Source: Amorphophallus konjac (Eukaryota; Streptophyta; Magnoliopsida; Alismatales; Araceae). From it: a stretch of DNA of 64,000 nt. Position numbers and translations under genes: made by a program. The notes under the pieces were generated by a model that was not told where the DNA came from, did not search any database, and was given only the letters and a program-made list of their open reading frames with translations. The stretch is taken from NCBI GenBank assembly GCA_022559845.1, contig CM040126.1, positions 124,720,886 through 124,784,885 on the forward strand. The letters run 5' to 3'. This document shows, in pieces, positions 12,011-24,100 of the stretch (positions within the stretch are counted from its first letter, which is position 1; every line of letters begins with the position of its first letter).

Positions 12011-12022
12011 GCTCTGATACCA
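12011..12022 (-). other. Primer-binding site of element B (initiator tRNA-Met)
   Basis: On the minus strand TGGTATCAGAGC lies two bases inside the 5' LTR. It fixes the minus orientation of the element. Confidence 0.9.
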
Positions 12023-12024
12023 AT

Positions 12025-14016
12025 TGAAGTCCCGCGATCAATGACATCCAAGAGGGGGGTGAATTGGGTGATTACAAATTTTAAGTAAACTTTTGGTCTT
12101 TTATAAAATATGTGATAGAATGCTACTTAAGAGATTCAAATCTATGAACACAAAATTAGATTTATCAAGTTTATATGATGATGATAGAAATTAAGTAATA
12201 AACACGTGGATAAATTCGAACAACCAGTTTACACTAATCACTCACGTAGAATGGGGGTAGAAGGAAATGGACCAAACCATACAATTCAAAATACAAAGCA
12301 CAACGATTTTTAAGGTGGTTCGGATGCAACGACGGCAGTCCTACGTCCACCCCTCACCAAACTCAGTGAGGCTTCACTCGGGGATAAATCCCCAAAATGG
12401 AGACGACGCTCCAACCACACACACAGGACGACGCCTGCCCACACACACACAGGGATGCACCCCAACACACACACACACACGGAGACGAGGTCTCCAACAC
12501 TATCCAACAAGCGGATCAACAAAACACACACACACGCTACGACAGATGCAGCACTCCACACACTAAAAAGACCGGATCTAAAAAGAGCCACACACACACA
12601 AACGTAGATCTAGGAAGATCTACGCACACACTAATCAAATACGACACACACACACATACGACCACGGATCCAACAACGATCCACACACACACAAGTTCTT
12701 CAGTTTATGACGAGTACAAATATAAGGCCCAAAACACAAAAATAAAGAAGCACAGTTTAGAAGACTCATGATTTGGCTTCCACTGAGTGTATGATGTAGA
12801 GCTCGGAACGATGCTTCCTACTTCACTTGAATGGCTTGAATGGAGCTTGAAAGGCTTGTGTAGGGATGAGGAGATCTTCCACGAGGTACTGTTCACGGCT
12901 ACAGTACAACTTCTTCTTCCTTGGATAGCTTTCTTGATCTCCTTGATGTTTGCTTGCTTCTCCTCTTCCCCTTTGGTTACTGGCTTCAGATGGAGCTTGA
13001 ATACCTTCAGATGGATGAAGAAGTTGCTGGACGGAGTACTGTTCACGGAGGGTTGCAGCAGCCTTCTTCTTCCTTTGATAGCTCTCCCCCTTGATCTCCC
13101 CTTTGATCTCTTAGATAGATAGGGTTTCTAACCCTCTTGTGTGTATTTTACACACCTTGAATGGTCCATAGACATCCCAAGAACCAGATCCACAAAACCT
13201 GGAAGGTTTGGTGGCTTTGGGATTAAACAATACCAAGAAGAGATGCTCCTTCCGAGGTGGACAAAAGTCAACATTTTGGGATTATCGGGGCGGGCGGTCG
13301 ACCGGAATTGGCTGGTGGTCGACCAGAACTATGCGGGAAACAGAACCGTTGCATTCTATTATTTTCGATCGACCGAGATTGCCTAGCGGTCGACCGCGCT
13401 ACAGTGTCGACCTAGCTACAGTGTCGACCTAGCTACGGTGAAATTCCTGACTTTAAGATTTCACCCCCAAACTTCATTGCAACCCTTCCAAACTTTGTGG
13501 CATCAAGCTCCTTTGATCTTGGAGGGATTATACAAAGAATTTAACCTACAAAACTATGATAAAAATTATTAGAACTTTAGCTTAATAATCAATATGATAA
13601 ATGTATGAAATGCATACATGAAAGCCCATGTTCAAGGTGCATACAAACACTTGAACCATAAAAGATTTTAGCTAAAGGTGAAGACGTATTTCTATGCAAG
13701 TGAGCAAAGTATGAGAGCAATTTAGCCATGCACATATACAAGTGAACACTTTAAAAACATGATTGACTAAAGATCAAGATCAATAGATATGCATTTGTCC
13801 AATATGAATGCATCATGTAACCAAGCTCCATGAAAAGTATGCATAGGAAGCATTCAATGCACATGTTCAACTCAATCATATTCAACCAATCGATATGAAC
13901 AATCAACCATTTAGTTTAGTTATCAGCATTCACATAATCACACATGAAGTGTAGTTAGCATCAAAACCATAGCAATACACACTAACTTTAGTTATCATCA
14001 AAACCATAGCTCAACA
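12025..14016 (-). repeat. 5' LTR of element B
   Basis: 1992 bp, ends TG...CA on the minus strand. It is the partner of 4155-6166 (2012 bp); most of the length difference is in the AC microsatellites. The hairpin array lies at about 12353-12682, with the GGATCT/AGATCC stem damaged (AGAGCC). Confidence 0.88.
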
Positions 14017-14021
14017 GCTTG
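14017..14021. repeat. Target site duplication of element B, right copy
   Basis: GCTTG, identical to 4150-4154. The gag frame of element A resumes directly after it. Confidence 0.9.
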
Positions 14022-14977
14022 GAGCTAAAGTGAATGTTCAGAAAGAGGGACTGGGTTACAGTCCAGTAATGAAGAAGGTTGATGGAAATAAATTGAAAAT
14101 TATTTTTGTTAAAAGTTCAGAACAAGAAAAACCTTCCACCTCATCCCCATTTCAGTTCACGGCAAAGAGAAGTGAAGAGCAGAGTAAAAATTTAGAAAAA
14201 GAAAAGAAAACTCGGAAAAAGAAAACAAAACAGAATAAGAATTTGTATGCTGAAACTTCTCAAGCTAAACAACCTTCTATCAAAAGAAAGAATGTGAAAT
14301 ATTTTTACTGTGGTAAATTCGGCCATGAGATGCATGATTGTTTTATCATGTGAAAGGATGAAAAGAAACCTACCTATTTTCAAAATAGTAGAATAAAGTG
14401 TTCTTACTGTCATAATGCATGTCATCTCATGCATGAATGCAAATAAATAGAATTAGATGACCTTGTTGCTATTAATTCACAGAAATATCATGCTAGAAAT
14501 CATGTTTTTAGGAGAAAAAATGTGAATTGCTTCTGCTGTGGGAAGCTAGGACACATTTTTGCACAGTGCCGGCATGCACAGGGAGGCAAACGCACTGCTA
14601 AATCTGTTAAATTCCTTGTCCAACAGAATAATTTTAGGAATAAAACAGATCTCATTAAAAAGACATTTACTTGTTTCAATTGTGAAAAACTTGGCCACAA
14701 AGCCTCTGAGTGCTAGGTGGCAAGTTTTAGAAAATAGAATGCTCATGTACATAACAGAAATTTTGATATACATGCACATAGATTTAATACTCACGATAAG
14801 ATGCATAAAAGGAACTTGAATTTTGTTATTGTTCATTACCATGGTAAATCTGGACATCCCATGTCCAATTGCAAGTTGATGGGCTATGTTGACAATGTTG
14901 CTGGCAAAAGGTCAAGAACACATGTTGAGGGTAATACAGGACCCAAGATTTCTTGGATTCATGTTGGATCAAAATAG
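14022..14977 (+). pseudogene. Gag of element A, C-terminal half with zinc knuckles
   Basis: Removing B and one GCTTG joins this frame to 4154 without a shift, and the junction matches the intact motif in element C (KLL ... KV N Q KEGL). Zinc-knuckle units (CX2CX4HX4C) follow: a first with its first Cys changed to Tyr (near 14300), CSYCHNACHLMHEC (near 14398), CFCCGKLGHIFAQC (near 14528), CFNCEKLGHKASEC (near 14670), and a last damaged one near 14838. In-frame stops lie at 14351, 14444 and 14714. The C-terminus reads PKISWIHVGSK and ends at TAG 14975-14977, parallel to the end in C. Zinc knuckles bind the genomic RNA. Confidence 0.78.
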
Positions 14978-14989
14978 TCCTTTGTTTTG

Positions 14990-15036
14990 CTGGTATGCCT
15001 CGGAGGAAATAAGGGGAAATTAAGCCGAGGCACCAG
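14990..15036 (+). other. Stem-loop just after the gag stop of element A
   Basis: TGCCTCGG (14996-15003) pairs with CCGAGGCA (15025-15032); after a two-base bulge CTGG (14990-14993) pairs with CCAG (15033-15036). The loop of 21 bases contains AATAAGGGGAAATTAA. It starts 12 bases after the stop and corresponds to the stems in B and C. Confidence 0.55.
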
Positions 15037-17206
15037 AACATGAAAAACCCCATTTTCTACAATTTTTAGGTTAGTTGTCTAAACTTCTTAAATTCTGGTT
15101 TTATATTAGTATCTTCCTGAGTTATCATGATACATGTTTGCATTCTATGTGATACTCCACAGTGTCATGGCTGATATCATCATATTGTTTGTGCATCTCC
15201 TCCCTGAAATTGGATGAGCAAATGATTCTTATGGAATGTTACATGAATAATTGAAATAAATCAATGATGGATGATGTCATGTTCATAATTAGATAAGTAG
15301 GTCTGCACGACCCTATGGTATATAAAATAGCATGTTGGAAGAAGGACAGCTGCTTTCTATCTGAAAATCCATGCTATGCGTAGAGGCTTGCCTTCGCTAG
15401 GTACTAGAGGTCAAATTGCATTTAGAATCTTCCATGCTCTACTAGAATGTTACAACGTCTGTGCAAGTTTTGCTGGTTCATGCATGCAAGTTGGTGCACT
15501 TATCAGCTGAATTCATATAAACTCGGTGCATCCTCTGCCTCGAGCAAGATGAGGTCGGTGCAAGTTATGTGTGTCATGTCATAAAAAGGCCTGTGCATGG
15601 TTCTGTAGATTGCATATAATGTTGATACACATCTATGTAAATTAAGAGAATCAGATAGTGTCTTTCTCTAACATCTCGTCACATGTTGAGGGGGAGTTAT
15701 GCCATTCTGAGATAGAATACTTGCTTTGGTCAGTGATTCATTGTTGGTTGGGGCAGTTGGCCTCATGTGTCTGATGATTTGCAAGGTTCTGCTCTTGTGA
15801 TATCGACCGTGGAGTCAGCTTGAATCTGGTCTAATATGAGAAGTCAAATGGTTGAGTTTTAAGCTTTTGGACTCACTTACTTCTCAGAAGGCTGAATACC
15901 TGATGGCCAATGGAGATGAGTGGTTATTTGTTGATGGTCATTCTGGGTATGCCTATGGATCTGTGCGAACTAGCCTTCAGTCCCTATTCTGATCGTGAGT
16001 GGTCTTCACCTATATCACTTTGTTCTGTGTTCTATGTCATTTTTCCTCATCTATCTTCAACAGTTCATAGAATGTGGTAATCAAGGGGAGTTAAAATCTG
16101 ATATACTATTACCTTTTCTAATCCTCAGTACTTAACTACTAAAAACACCTCTAACTGAGAACGAAATTGCTGATCTTAACTGGACCGTGAATTTCTGCTT
16201 ATGGATATTATATCCTAGCTTAAAGTTTCCACAAGTGTCTCTGAATGAAGACTCAATGGTCATAAAACAGTCTGAAATGAAACATCTCAAAAGATTGCTT
16301 AAAATTTTGAACATCATGAGTAATATGTTAACCTGACGAAGAATCCAAAGGTTATATGGTTCTTAAACTTGTTCTAAGACAATTCTGTTGATAGACCAGA
16401 GAATACGCCATCAAAGGAAAATAAGCAAATAAAATTGTTTGTTAAAAGGAGGTAGAGCAATGGCACAATATTTGAGAAACTGACCATCTGATTTAAAGAA
16501 ATTCAGAGGTTATGTCATGATGATAAGTGCTATCTCTGTTCAAAATATCTATTCAAAATTTTGAAGCAGTAAGGTAAAGTTACACTGAGTAACCAGGGAT
16601 TCCGATGTCTAATCAGCATGCTTCCTTGAGTAAAAAGGTGTAGTTTTACCAGAATGCTCAATCCTTAATAAAAGTTTAATATTCATCTGGTTGACTCTGG
16701 TGTGGCTTTAAGAAAAATTAAAACTGATTTAAGCTCTATATAAAAAATGGATTTCTCTTCAGGGCTGGCAAATGAAAATGTTTAGTAAGAATTAAAAGCA
16801 TATCTTATTGAGGATAATCATGGATGAAATTGTTTTATTCTCATTGATTTCTCTTCAAAAGATATTTTGTGAAGACTTCATGTTATTCGATATAGTCCCA
16901 TACTTTGAAAATCACGAAAAGAGACGAAAGACATTTTTTCGAAAAGTAAAGTGTGTTTTGGGTATTATATGTTGAGGTCGGTAAAGTAGATAGTATATCA
17001 GATAATCTGCTCAAACCCTATTTACCGCCACTGTCTAACACACTCTTTCCCCCTCAAAACTCTCTCCGACTCTTGGGATTCCTATACCTCACCTCTGTGC
17101 AGAACACGACCGTGGTTTCTCAAGCCACCTCTCTCACCATCCTTGCTGTCTTTCTCTCTATCTTTTATCTTCCACTTGTTTATCTTCCACCTGTTAATCT
17201 TCCACC
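15037..17206 (+). other. Interior of element A between gag and third ORF
   Basis: About 2.2 kb with no pol motif on either strand. It contains a TGAGGGGGAGTTATGCC tract near 15685-15701 and a GAGTAACCAGGG ... AGTAAAAAGGTG segment (near 16587-16640) that recurs in element C (near 52090-52250). Otherwise I see nothing in it. Confidence 0.6.
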
Positions 17207-19691
17207 ATGTCCTCTCCGTCGGCCACTAGTGAGAGAATAAAGAAAATCACGGAAGGGCGGAAACCCGCGTCTCCTCAAGTTTTGGAGACCAGTGTGATCA
17301 AAGCCTATAAGCGAAGATCAAAGGAAACACATGCAGCGGGGATGGCATCAGAATCGGTTCAGAAGAAGTCTGGCAAGGGGAAAAGAAAGGAAGCAGAAGT
17401 ACAATAAGTAGAAGATCAAGAGTCAGTGAAAGCTGCAAGGCCACCACCATGAGAAAAGAAGCTGAAGACAGCACAAGATCAAAGTAAGAGAAAGGTACAC
17501 GAGGAAGAAGATATCACAGTTGAAACGTCAAGATATGCAGAAATAACATTGGAGGCCGGCAAGATAGTCTTCCCACGGTACGTAGACTTTCATGACCAGA
17601 AAATGCTTGAGAAATTTTCTGAGATGATTGAAAAATTTTAAGGCTCAGAAATGGTTAAAATTTTTGGGTAAGCATAGGATATACTATCCTTGACTCATAG
17701 CAGAGTTCTACCAGAATCTGAAATATGATCGATTTGGATCAAGCAATACTGGTTTCTAAAGTCAAGGGGCACAAGATTGAAGTCTCTAAACACCTTCTAC
17801 ATACTGTATTTAGAATACCAGAAGAAGGAGTAGCTGAAAAAGGGTTTGCATGTGATCTCCATGAGGTATACTCTATCATCACAGATGAGCCTAAAAATCT
17901 CCTAGATAAAAATCAGGTAAAATTGGGTCAGTTTAATGCAAACAACTTCTCTCCTCTCAAGAGATTGCTACATCATATTCTAACTACCATGATCACTCCT
18001 CAAGTTGGAGGGAGAGGAAGACTGACCAATACTCAAAGATTTGTTTTATATTATCTGCTGAAGAAAATCAGAGTGGGCTTGCCTGAAATAATCATTCAGA
18101 TAATGAGATTCGGCAAAGAGTTAGGAGACATTTGCTCTACGCAGCTCACCTAACTGCTGCCTTTAAGAAGGCTAACATAGCTTTAGAAGATGAACCTTCG
18201 AAAGATATTCCAAAGTTCAATGTTTACAACATGGACTTCATTGATACTTACATGAGATTGGATGAGACTAACTCAGAGAGTCCTTCTGATGAAATTCAAT
18301 GAAAAGAGAAATCATTAAAGCATGCTCTATTGAAGAAAAAGAGGAAAGTTCAAGTAAAAAATGTGTCAGAACAGCCTCCCCAGATTCCTCAAGAAGAAAT
18401 TCCTTCTATATTAGCTGAACAAAGTCATCATTCTGCTGTTGAACCTATTGAAAAGAATCTCATTGATCTACAACTAGAGCAAGAAGTCCATGAACTGAAC
18501 CTGACTGATACTTAAATTGTGGAGCAGCTGGATCAGAATATCAGTCAGCTTTTCGATAAATTCGGAATACAATCTAGACAGGAACATCAAGTTGCTCAGT
18601 AAGAACAAGAAGAAGAAGATCAACAAAAAGAAGCAGAAATTCAAGAAAATGAACCACAAGGCATAGAAGACAAAAGAGAAGAAATAACTGAAATTGATGA
18701 TGAAATGCTGTCTAGGGTGGCTACACAGATTTTGACAGAAGAAGCTGAGAAATTTTTTGAAGAGACTGCTGAGTCTGTTATCCATGAACAAGAGGACAAT
18801 CAACCAAGAGAAGAAGAAGTTCCACAAGAAGTTCCAGGGGTCACTGAAGAGAGTACACATAACTATGTCATAGGACCTGCCCCTCACCATAGATTATATC
18901 CAAGAATGTCCTTCTCTCCAGCTCCTGAGTATGGTCCACACCTTGGAGAACTTATTGGTCTTGGAGTACCACCTCCTCCACTCCCTGAACAACATCATGA
19001 ATACTTCACTGAAATGCCAGATTCCAGTGCTTCTACTTCTAGTACACATGGAACAAATACTGAACCCAATCTTGCTCAGATGCTATCTAAGCTGACAGAG
19101 ATTGTTCTAGATCAGAATGACTTGATGAACAAACAGTTCCTGTTCTAGACTGTTCAAATAGACAGAATAGAGAGCCGAATGAAACTTTTAGAAAAAGTTG
19201 TGAAACGTCAAGGGATAGAATTTTTAACTGCCAAGCGAAAGACAGATGAAACAGTAAGAGAAATTTTACAATCTCTTATGGGTATCAGTACTCGAATAGG
19301 TGACATGGTCACTAAAATTCAAGATACTCAAATCTCCATAGTCACCAATATGAGTAAAATTATTGACCATACATTTGATTGTAAAATTGAGTTTGAATTG
19401 CTAAAGGGGACGTTAACCAACATAGCAACCACTCAGTCAGAAATCATCACAAAGTTTGAAGTTATCCAGTCCAATCTCCAGACATTGTCAGAGATAGTTA
19501 AACAAGCCTTAAACAAACGAGAATCAGTCACCTCTCTAGTGGAAAGGCTGGGGAACACTGTGCATCAGAAGCTTGATAGACTGGCTGATTCTGTTAGGGA
19601 TCTTCAAACTTCTTTGCTGAACAGATTTCCCATTTTTGGTTCAAGTTCAACATATCCTCCTAGAGACAGGGGGAGCTACCACGGTCATTAG
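17207..19691 (+). pseudogene. Third (env-like position) ORF of element A, broken
   Basis: From ATG 17207 a basic, Ser/Lys-rich N-terminus is followed by a region (about 17700-18150) resembling the uncharacterised plant-transposon domain PF20167: VSKVKGHKIEV ... FRIPEEGV and LKRLLHHILTTMI ... LPEIIIQIM. Then come an acidic stretch, a Pro-rich stretch (near 18870-19010) and a long coiled coil (19179-19691, TKIQDTQISIVTNMSKI). Stops (17405, 17450, 18151, 18513 and others) and shifts break it. In Sireviruses an extra ORF of unknown role, sometimes called env-like, sits between pol and the 3' LTR; this location and the terminal coiled coil fit. No signal peptide or membrane segment is visible, so a true envelope role is unsupported. 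Confidence 0.6.
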
Positions 19692-20065
19692 TTGCTATCA
19701 TTCCCCATTTTTGATAATGACAAAGGGGGAGAGAATGCTATGGATGCTGCTGTTTGATGGCTGGATGCTGAGGTTTGCTGATAGGGCTATTCTGTGATCA
19801 GTTGTAGTGCTGTGGATACTTTCATGGACATGCTTGTAAAGCTGAAGATACTTGTGAATGTTAACACACTTTGATAACACACTCTGATAATGCACTTTGA
19901 CTCTTTTATACACAGATGTGATAGTGTGCACTTGTAGGAATTCTTATGGCATTTTGTGCGGCAAATGTGCTTGTTATATGCATGATAGAAAATGATTTTG
20001 CGTAATCGATTGTGTGAATTCTCATACATGACTCATTATGTTGTCATCATCAAAAAGGGGGAGAT
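19692..20065 (+). other. 3' untranslated end and polypurine tract of element A
   Basis: A first tract (AAAGGGGGAGAG, near 19722-19733) follows the third ORF and the final AAAAAGGGGGAGAT (20052-20065) abuts the 3' LTR. Both are preceded by TTTTGATAATGAC or TGTCATCATC words, as in B and C. Confidence 0.75.
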
Positions 20066-21668
20066 TGTTGGAAATCTGGTTTTGATAATGACAACTTATG
20101 AATCATGTTCATACTGCTATGTTTGTCTAGTTTGCCTTGTACTGCCTTAGATTGTCGCAATACATGTTCAAATTACAGTTGCGTCGGTGCAACTCTATTT
20201 CTGATCCTCAGCATAGTCCTTGCATATATTCATCTAGTCGGTGCAACTCTTGCTGTTGCACACACACACGACCAAGTCGCTCGTGTTCATCAGGTGAGTC
20301 GGTGCTATCCCACTTCTACGTATAAGGTCAGTGCATTTCCATCATATTAGTTCGGTGCATATATGTTTAAGACACACTCAGGGTCGGTGAATGTGTGTAT
20401 ATGCCTAAGACATTCGCAAGGTATGTGCAATATAGGTTTGTGTAGTCTGTGCAAGTCTAGTGCATAAGTGAAGTATGTGCATTTCTTATGCCTTGCACGC
20501 ATGCTCTCGATATAGTCGTTGCATCTCGCACATACTCAGTCTGCGCAACACTTGATGTGTGCACATCTTGACTCCGTGCATACGAGATCTTATACTGAGT
20601 GAGTCGGTGCATACTATGTTTATTGTTTTATCAACTTCGTGCAATCTCATTATTTCTTGACCTGTGTTCAATTGTTATAAGGCTGACTTCGAGCTAAGTA
20701 TGGTTGTCAGGATGCTAGCTCAATGATACTAAAGCTGGCACGTGTCATCTGAAGACTCAGATCCAAACTGAAATCTGAGCGAAAAAGTTGTTTGCTCTAC
20801 ACATTTTTCTTCTGCTAGACTTATATATATAGAGAGAGCATCCTTCGAAATAATTAGGGGATTTTGCTAAAGAATCTGAAGCAGGGGGATCGAGCACCTG
20901 AAATGAAAGAAGAGAGGAAAAGAGAGAGAAAATGAGAGCTTGAGAAGAGAAGAAGAAGACAAGCTTCATCTGAAGATTAGTCCCCACTGGAATCAGGATC
21001 AAATCCTATCTAGTCAGCTTCTTGAGAGCCACACCAGCGCTTTAGTGTTACAACTTTCAGTCACTGTTATTCCCCATATCTTGTTTTCCTTTTTATGATT
21101 ATTTCAAGCTATGTGTCAGCGGAGCAAGCTGTGAAGCTCAGCTGTTTGCAGAAATGGATTCCTCTGGTCGGGTAAAGCTGTAAGTCCCCAGCGATTTGCA
21201 GAGGAGGATTCCTCTGGACGGCATAAGCTGTAATGCCCAACTGCCTGTAAGGTTTTGACCCCGAAGCTGTGGATCAGCGAAGCAGTGTATCAGCAGTGAA
21301 GCCACATTCTTGTTTGGAGTGTAGGGTGGACGTGGATCTCGGGTTTGAGATCGAACCACCTTAAAAATCATTATCTAATGTGTAAATTGCCTTGTTAGGT
21401 GTTCAATGCTAGATGCATGCTTAGAAATTCAATTGAAATTCTTATATGTTGACTCATATTGAGAGCACAAACGCACTGCCTTCACTGGAAGTGCAGGTCA
21501 AGTGTTCATCTTTATGCATCAATAGAGTATTTCGTTGTTTAATCAAGTCTTGCATCTTTTCAGGGAGTTCTGTTCCGGTGTGTTTTTGTCTAAGGTTGTA
21601 AACTTGGTTGAGATTTTCATTGAGGGATTCATTCACCCCCCTCTGAATCCATCGCACCAGCTCTAACA
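20066..21668 (+). repeat. 3' LTR of element A
   Basis: 1603 bp, starts TGTTGGAAATCTGG and ends TCTAACA. The 3' LTR keeps a clearer TATA box (TTATATATA near 20821) than the 5' copy, which has expanded to a long (TA)n. Differences from the 5' copy are mostly single transitions and small indels. Confidence 0.87.
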
Positions 21669-23399
21669 CTATTGATTTAAGTATTTAAAATCTTTAATTA
21701 CCAATAGATGCTTTAGAAGATGCCAAATTATATTTTAGGAAATGCCAATTTATATTTTCAATCACTTAGGAAATTAATATTGCACTATTCCAAAGAAATA
21801 GGAAATAGGTTATATAGATAGTGTTTTAAAGGATAAACATCACTTTTACAAGATGCCAATTCATATTTTCATAATTTAGCAATTTTCATATTTCAACTTT
21901 TTCATTATATCATTATTTTGAAGAAATAAGGGTATATAGATGAAGTGTTAAGGGATAAACATAATTTAGAAAGTGAGAAAGGGTATATAGACAGTTTTGG
22001 TTAGTGTAGAGTGAATATAAAAATCTCCGTTCAAAATAACGACATATGTTAAGTCGTTATTTCCTAAACGTGAATAGTGACATGAATAGTACACCTTTTT
22101 ATTTAAAAAGTATTTTTCAAAAACATTTATATGTGAAAATGGAGAAAAATGTAAGGGTCTCACCCCTAAAATTTCACAAACAAATGCCATCAATTTTTAA
22201 AGATAAAAATCTTTGAAGTTTAATATGAGAATCTTAACTTATGAAATACACGACCCTCTCTGGGGCGTCGTTTCCTTTCCGACAACTATCCCGATCATTC
22301 TATCTCTCCAGCCTGTATAGGCTGTCAACCCACTAAATACCCTAAAATTCTGGATCTTGTCTCCCATCCTGTCGACCCTAAGGTTATAAAATACAATCTA
22401 TTTTCTCCCTATTTGGTTAGTTCGAAGGCTAGATACGGGAATAAACTCTAAAGAGTTGCAGAGGAAGGGAAGGGCTACTTCTTCCTCTCCTGTCAACTCC
22501 TGTCACTTCACAGAGGTAGGTGTTCTCAAATTCTTGCCTAACTAGTAGTTAAATAGGTTAATTGATGAATGTTTAGAGTTCGATCAACTAGTCAACCATG
22601 CTATATATATATACATATAATCTGCTTTACCATGACCAAGAAAAATACCATGTTATATATATGTTAATAGCTTGTTACGTACTATTATCATGATTTTTTT
22701 ATGAGTTTGAACTTAGTTTATTAGCATGATTTCATGAGCTTTTTAACGTATTTTTATCACATTAGTTTTTCATCTTAATAATCCTATTTTAAATCCTATG
22801 TTAACGGCTTAACACCCAGCACAATTGAAATTGGCGCCCCTGACCAGCGCGCCAATTAGCAAATTGAAGACTTCGTCGAAGTCTTCAATTAAATGAAGAC
22901 ATCCACCATGTCGTCAATTCGATTTCTGGAATTTTGAGTAATTGATAATTCAACACATTCAAAAATCCATAACTATCGAACTAAAACAGAAAATTTTTGC
23001 ATAAACGTGTTTCTGGAATCCTGACATTTTTCTCAACATATTCATGCCATTACTTCCTGATTCGGATTTTTTTTCACACTGATGAATAGTGACACCTCTC
23101 TGTAATTGGCGCCCCTGACCAGAGCGCAAATTTCAGAATTGAAGACTACCCGAGAGGGCGTCAATTAATTGAAGACATGCACCATGTCGTCAATTTCGTT
23201 TTCTAGAATTTTCAACAATCAGTAAATCAATGCATTCAAAAATCTATAACTAATAAACCGGACCTTAAAAGTTTTGACAGAATATACTTCTATGACCTTG
23301 AGATTTATCTCCATATGACCATGTCTTCAGATTCTGATTCGGAGAAACTTTTTCGAAATGAACAGTGATTTGAGTCACAAAACGTAACTGCTAGGTGAA

Positions 23400-23640
23400 A
23401 ATCACTGAATTGAAGACGGCCCTTAAGTCTTCAATTTCAGAATTGAAGACGGCCCTTAAGTCTTCAATTACTGAATTGAAGATGGCCCTTAAGTCTTCAA
23501 TTTCAGAATAGATGGCCCTTAAGTCTTCAATTTCATAATTGAAGACTGCCATCAAGTCTTCAATTACTGAATTGAAGACGGCCCTTAAGTCTTCAATTTC
23601 AGAATTGAAGACGGCCCTCAAGTCTTCAATTAATTGAAGA
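23400..23640. repeat. 33-bp hairpin tandem array 1 in the Tekay-like LTR
   Basis: About seven copies of a unit of the form TTGAAGAC-GGCCCTTAA-GTCTTCAA plus a short spacer (TTTCAGAA or TTACTGAA). Each unit is itself an inverted repeat with 8-bp arms. One copy is shortened. Because 33 is divisible by three, long but meaningless ORFs run through the array on both strands. Confidence 0.85.
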
Positions 23641-23859
23641 CTGCTCACAGGGGCGTCAATTCCGTTTCTTGAGGAATTAAAGTTATAACATTAGAAAATT
23701 CATATCTGTGAAACCAAAACTCAGTAATTATATCTGAACATGTTTCTGGACTCCCTAAGAATTATACTAAGCATTCATATCCTTACTTTCGAATTTCGAG
23801 AAACTTTTTCGAAATGAACAGTGAAGTGAGTCACAAAACGTATCTGCCAAGTGAAAATC

Positions 23860-24100
23860 ACTGAATTGAAGATGGCCCTTAAGTCTTCAATTTCAGAATT
23901 GAAGACGGCCCTCAAGTCTTCAATTTCAGAATTGAAGACGACCCTTAAGTCTTCAATTTCTGAATTGAAGACGGCTCTCAAGTCTTCAATTACTGAATTG
24001 AAGACGGCCCTTAAGTCTTCAATTTCAAAATTGAAGACGGCCCTTAAGGCTTCAATTTCAGAATTAAAGACGGCCCTCAAGTCTTCAATTAATTGAAGAC
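23860..24100. repeat. 33-bp hairpin tandem array 2 in the Tekay-like LTR
   Basis: Seven further copies of the same unit, separated from array 1 by about 220 bases. The region around each array is duplicated too: GAAACTTTTTCGAAATGAACAGTGA and the sequence up to GTGAAAATCACTGAATTGAAGA precede both arrays, so a segment containing an array was probably duplicated as a whole. Confidence 0.85.

Larger units (their letters stand above)
4155..14016 (-). mobile_element. Sirevirus-like non-autonomous element B, full length, minus strand
   Basis: Two LTRs (12025-14016 as 5', 4155-6166 as 3' on the minus strand) enclose a 5.86-kb interior. The primer-binding site and gag lie next to the right LTR, and the polypurine tract next to the left one, which sets the orientation. 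The element is 9862 bp with a perfect duplication GCTTG. The LTR copies differ at roughly 3% of the sites I compared near their ends. The interior has a degenerate gag and about 4 kb without any pol domain, so it must have depended on another element for reverse transcription. Confidence 0.9.
1511..21668 (+). mobile_element. Sirevirus-like (Ty1/copia) non-autonomous element A, full length, carrying nested element B
   Basis: Both LTRs are present (1511-3133 and 20066-21668). An initiator tRNA-Met primer-binding site follows the first and an AAAAAGGGGGAGAT polypurine tract precedes the second. The flanks share CTAT (1507-1510 and 21669-21672); the expected fifth base of the duplication is not clear. 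Without B (9.86 kb plus its 5-bp duplication) the element is about 10.3 kb. It encodes a broken copia-type gag with zinc knuckles and, downstream, a broken third ORF of the env-like position, but no protease, integrase or reverse transcriptase that I can find. Gag type, long LTRs, GGGGGAG tracts and the extra ORF fit the Sirevirus lineage. The LTR copies differ by several percent by eye, so A is older than B, as the nesting requires. Confidence 0.85.

Noticed and set aside
17207..19691. True viral envelope gene in element A
   Set aside because: No signal peptide, transmembrane segment or cleavage site is visible; only the position and the coiled coil fit, so I call it env-like in position only.
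23391..24096. Long ORFs on both strands coding for repeats such as ...DLRAVFNSEIE... and ...SELKTALKSSI...
   Set aside because: They are a by-product of a 33-bp repeat (a multiple of three) without a stop; both strands are open at once. Not genes.
23400..24100. Regular repeat arrays as possible CRISPR
   Set aside because: Units are contiguous with no unique spacers, lie inside a plant LTR, and no cas gene is near. The same holds for the 52-bp, 42-bp and 178-bp arrays.
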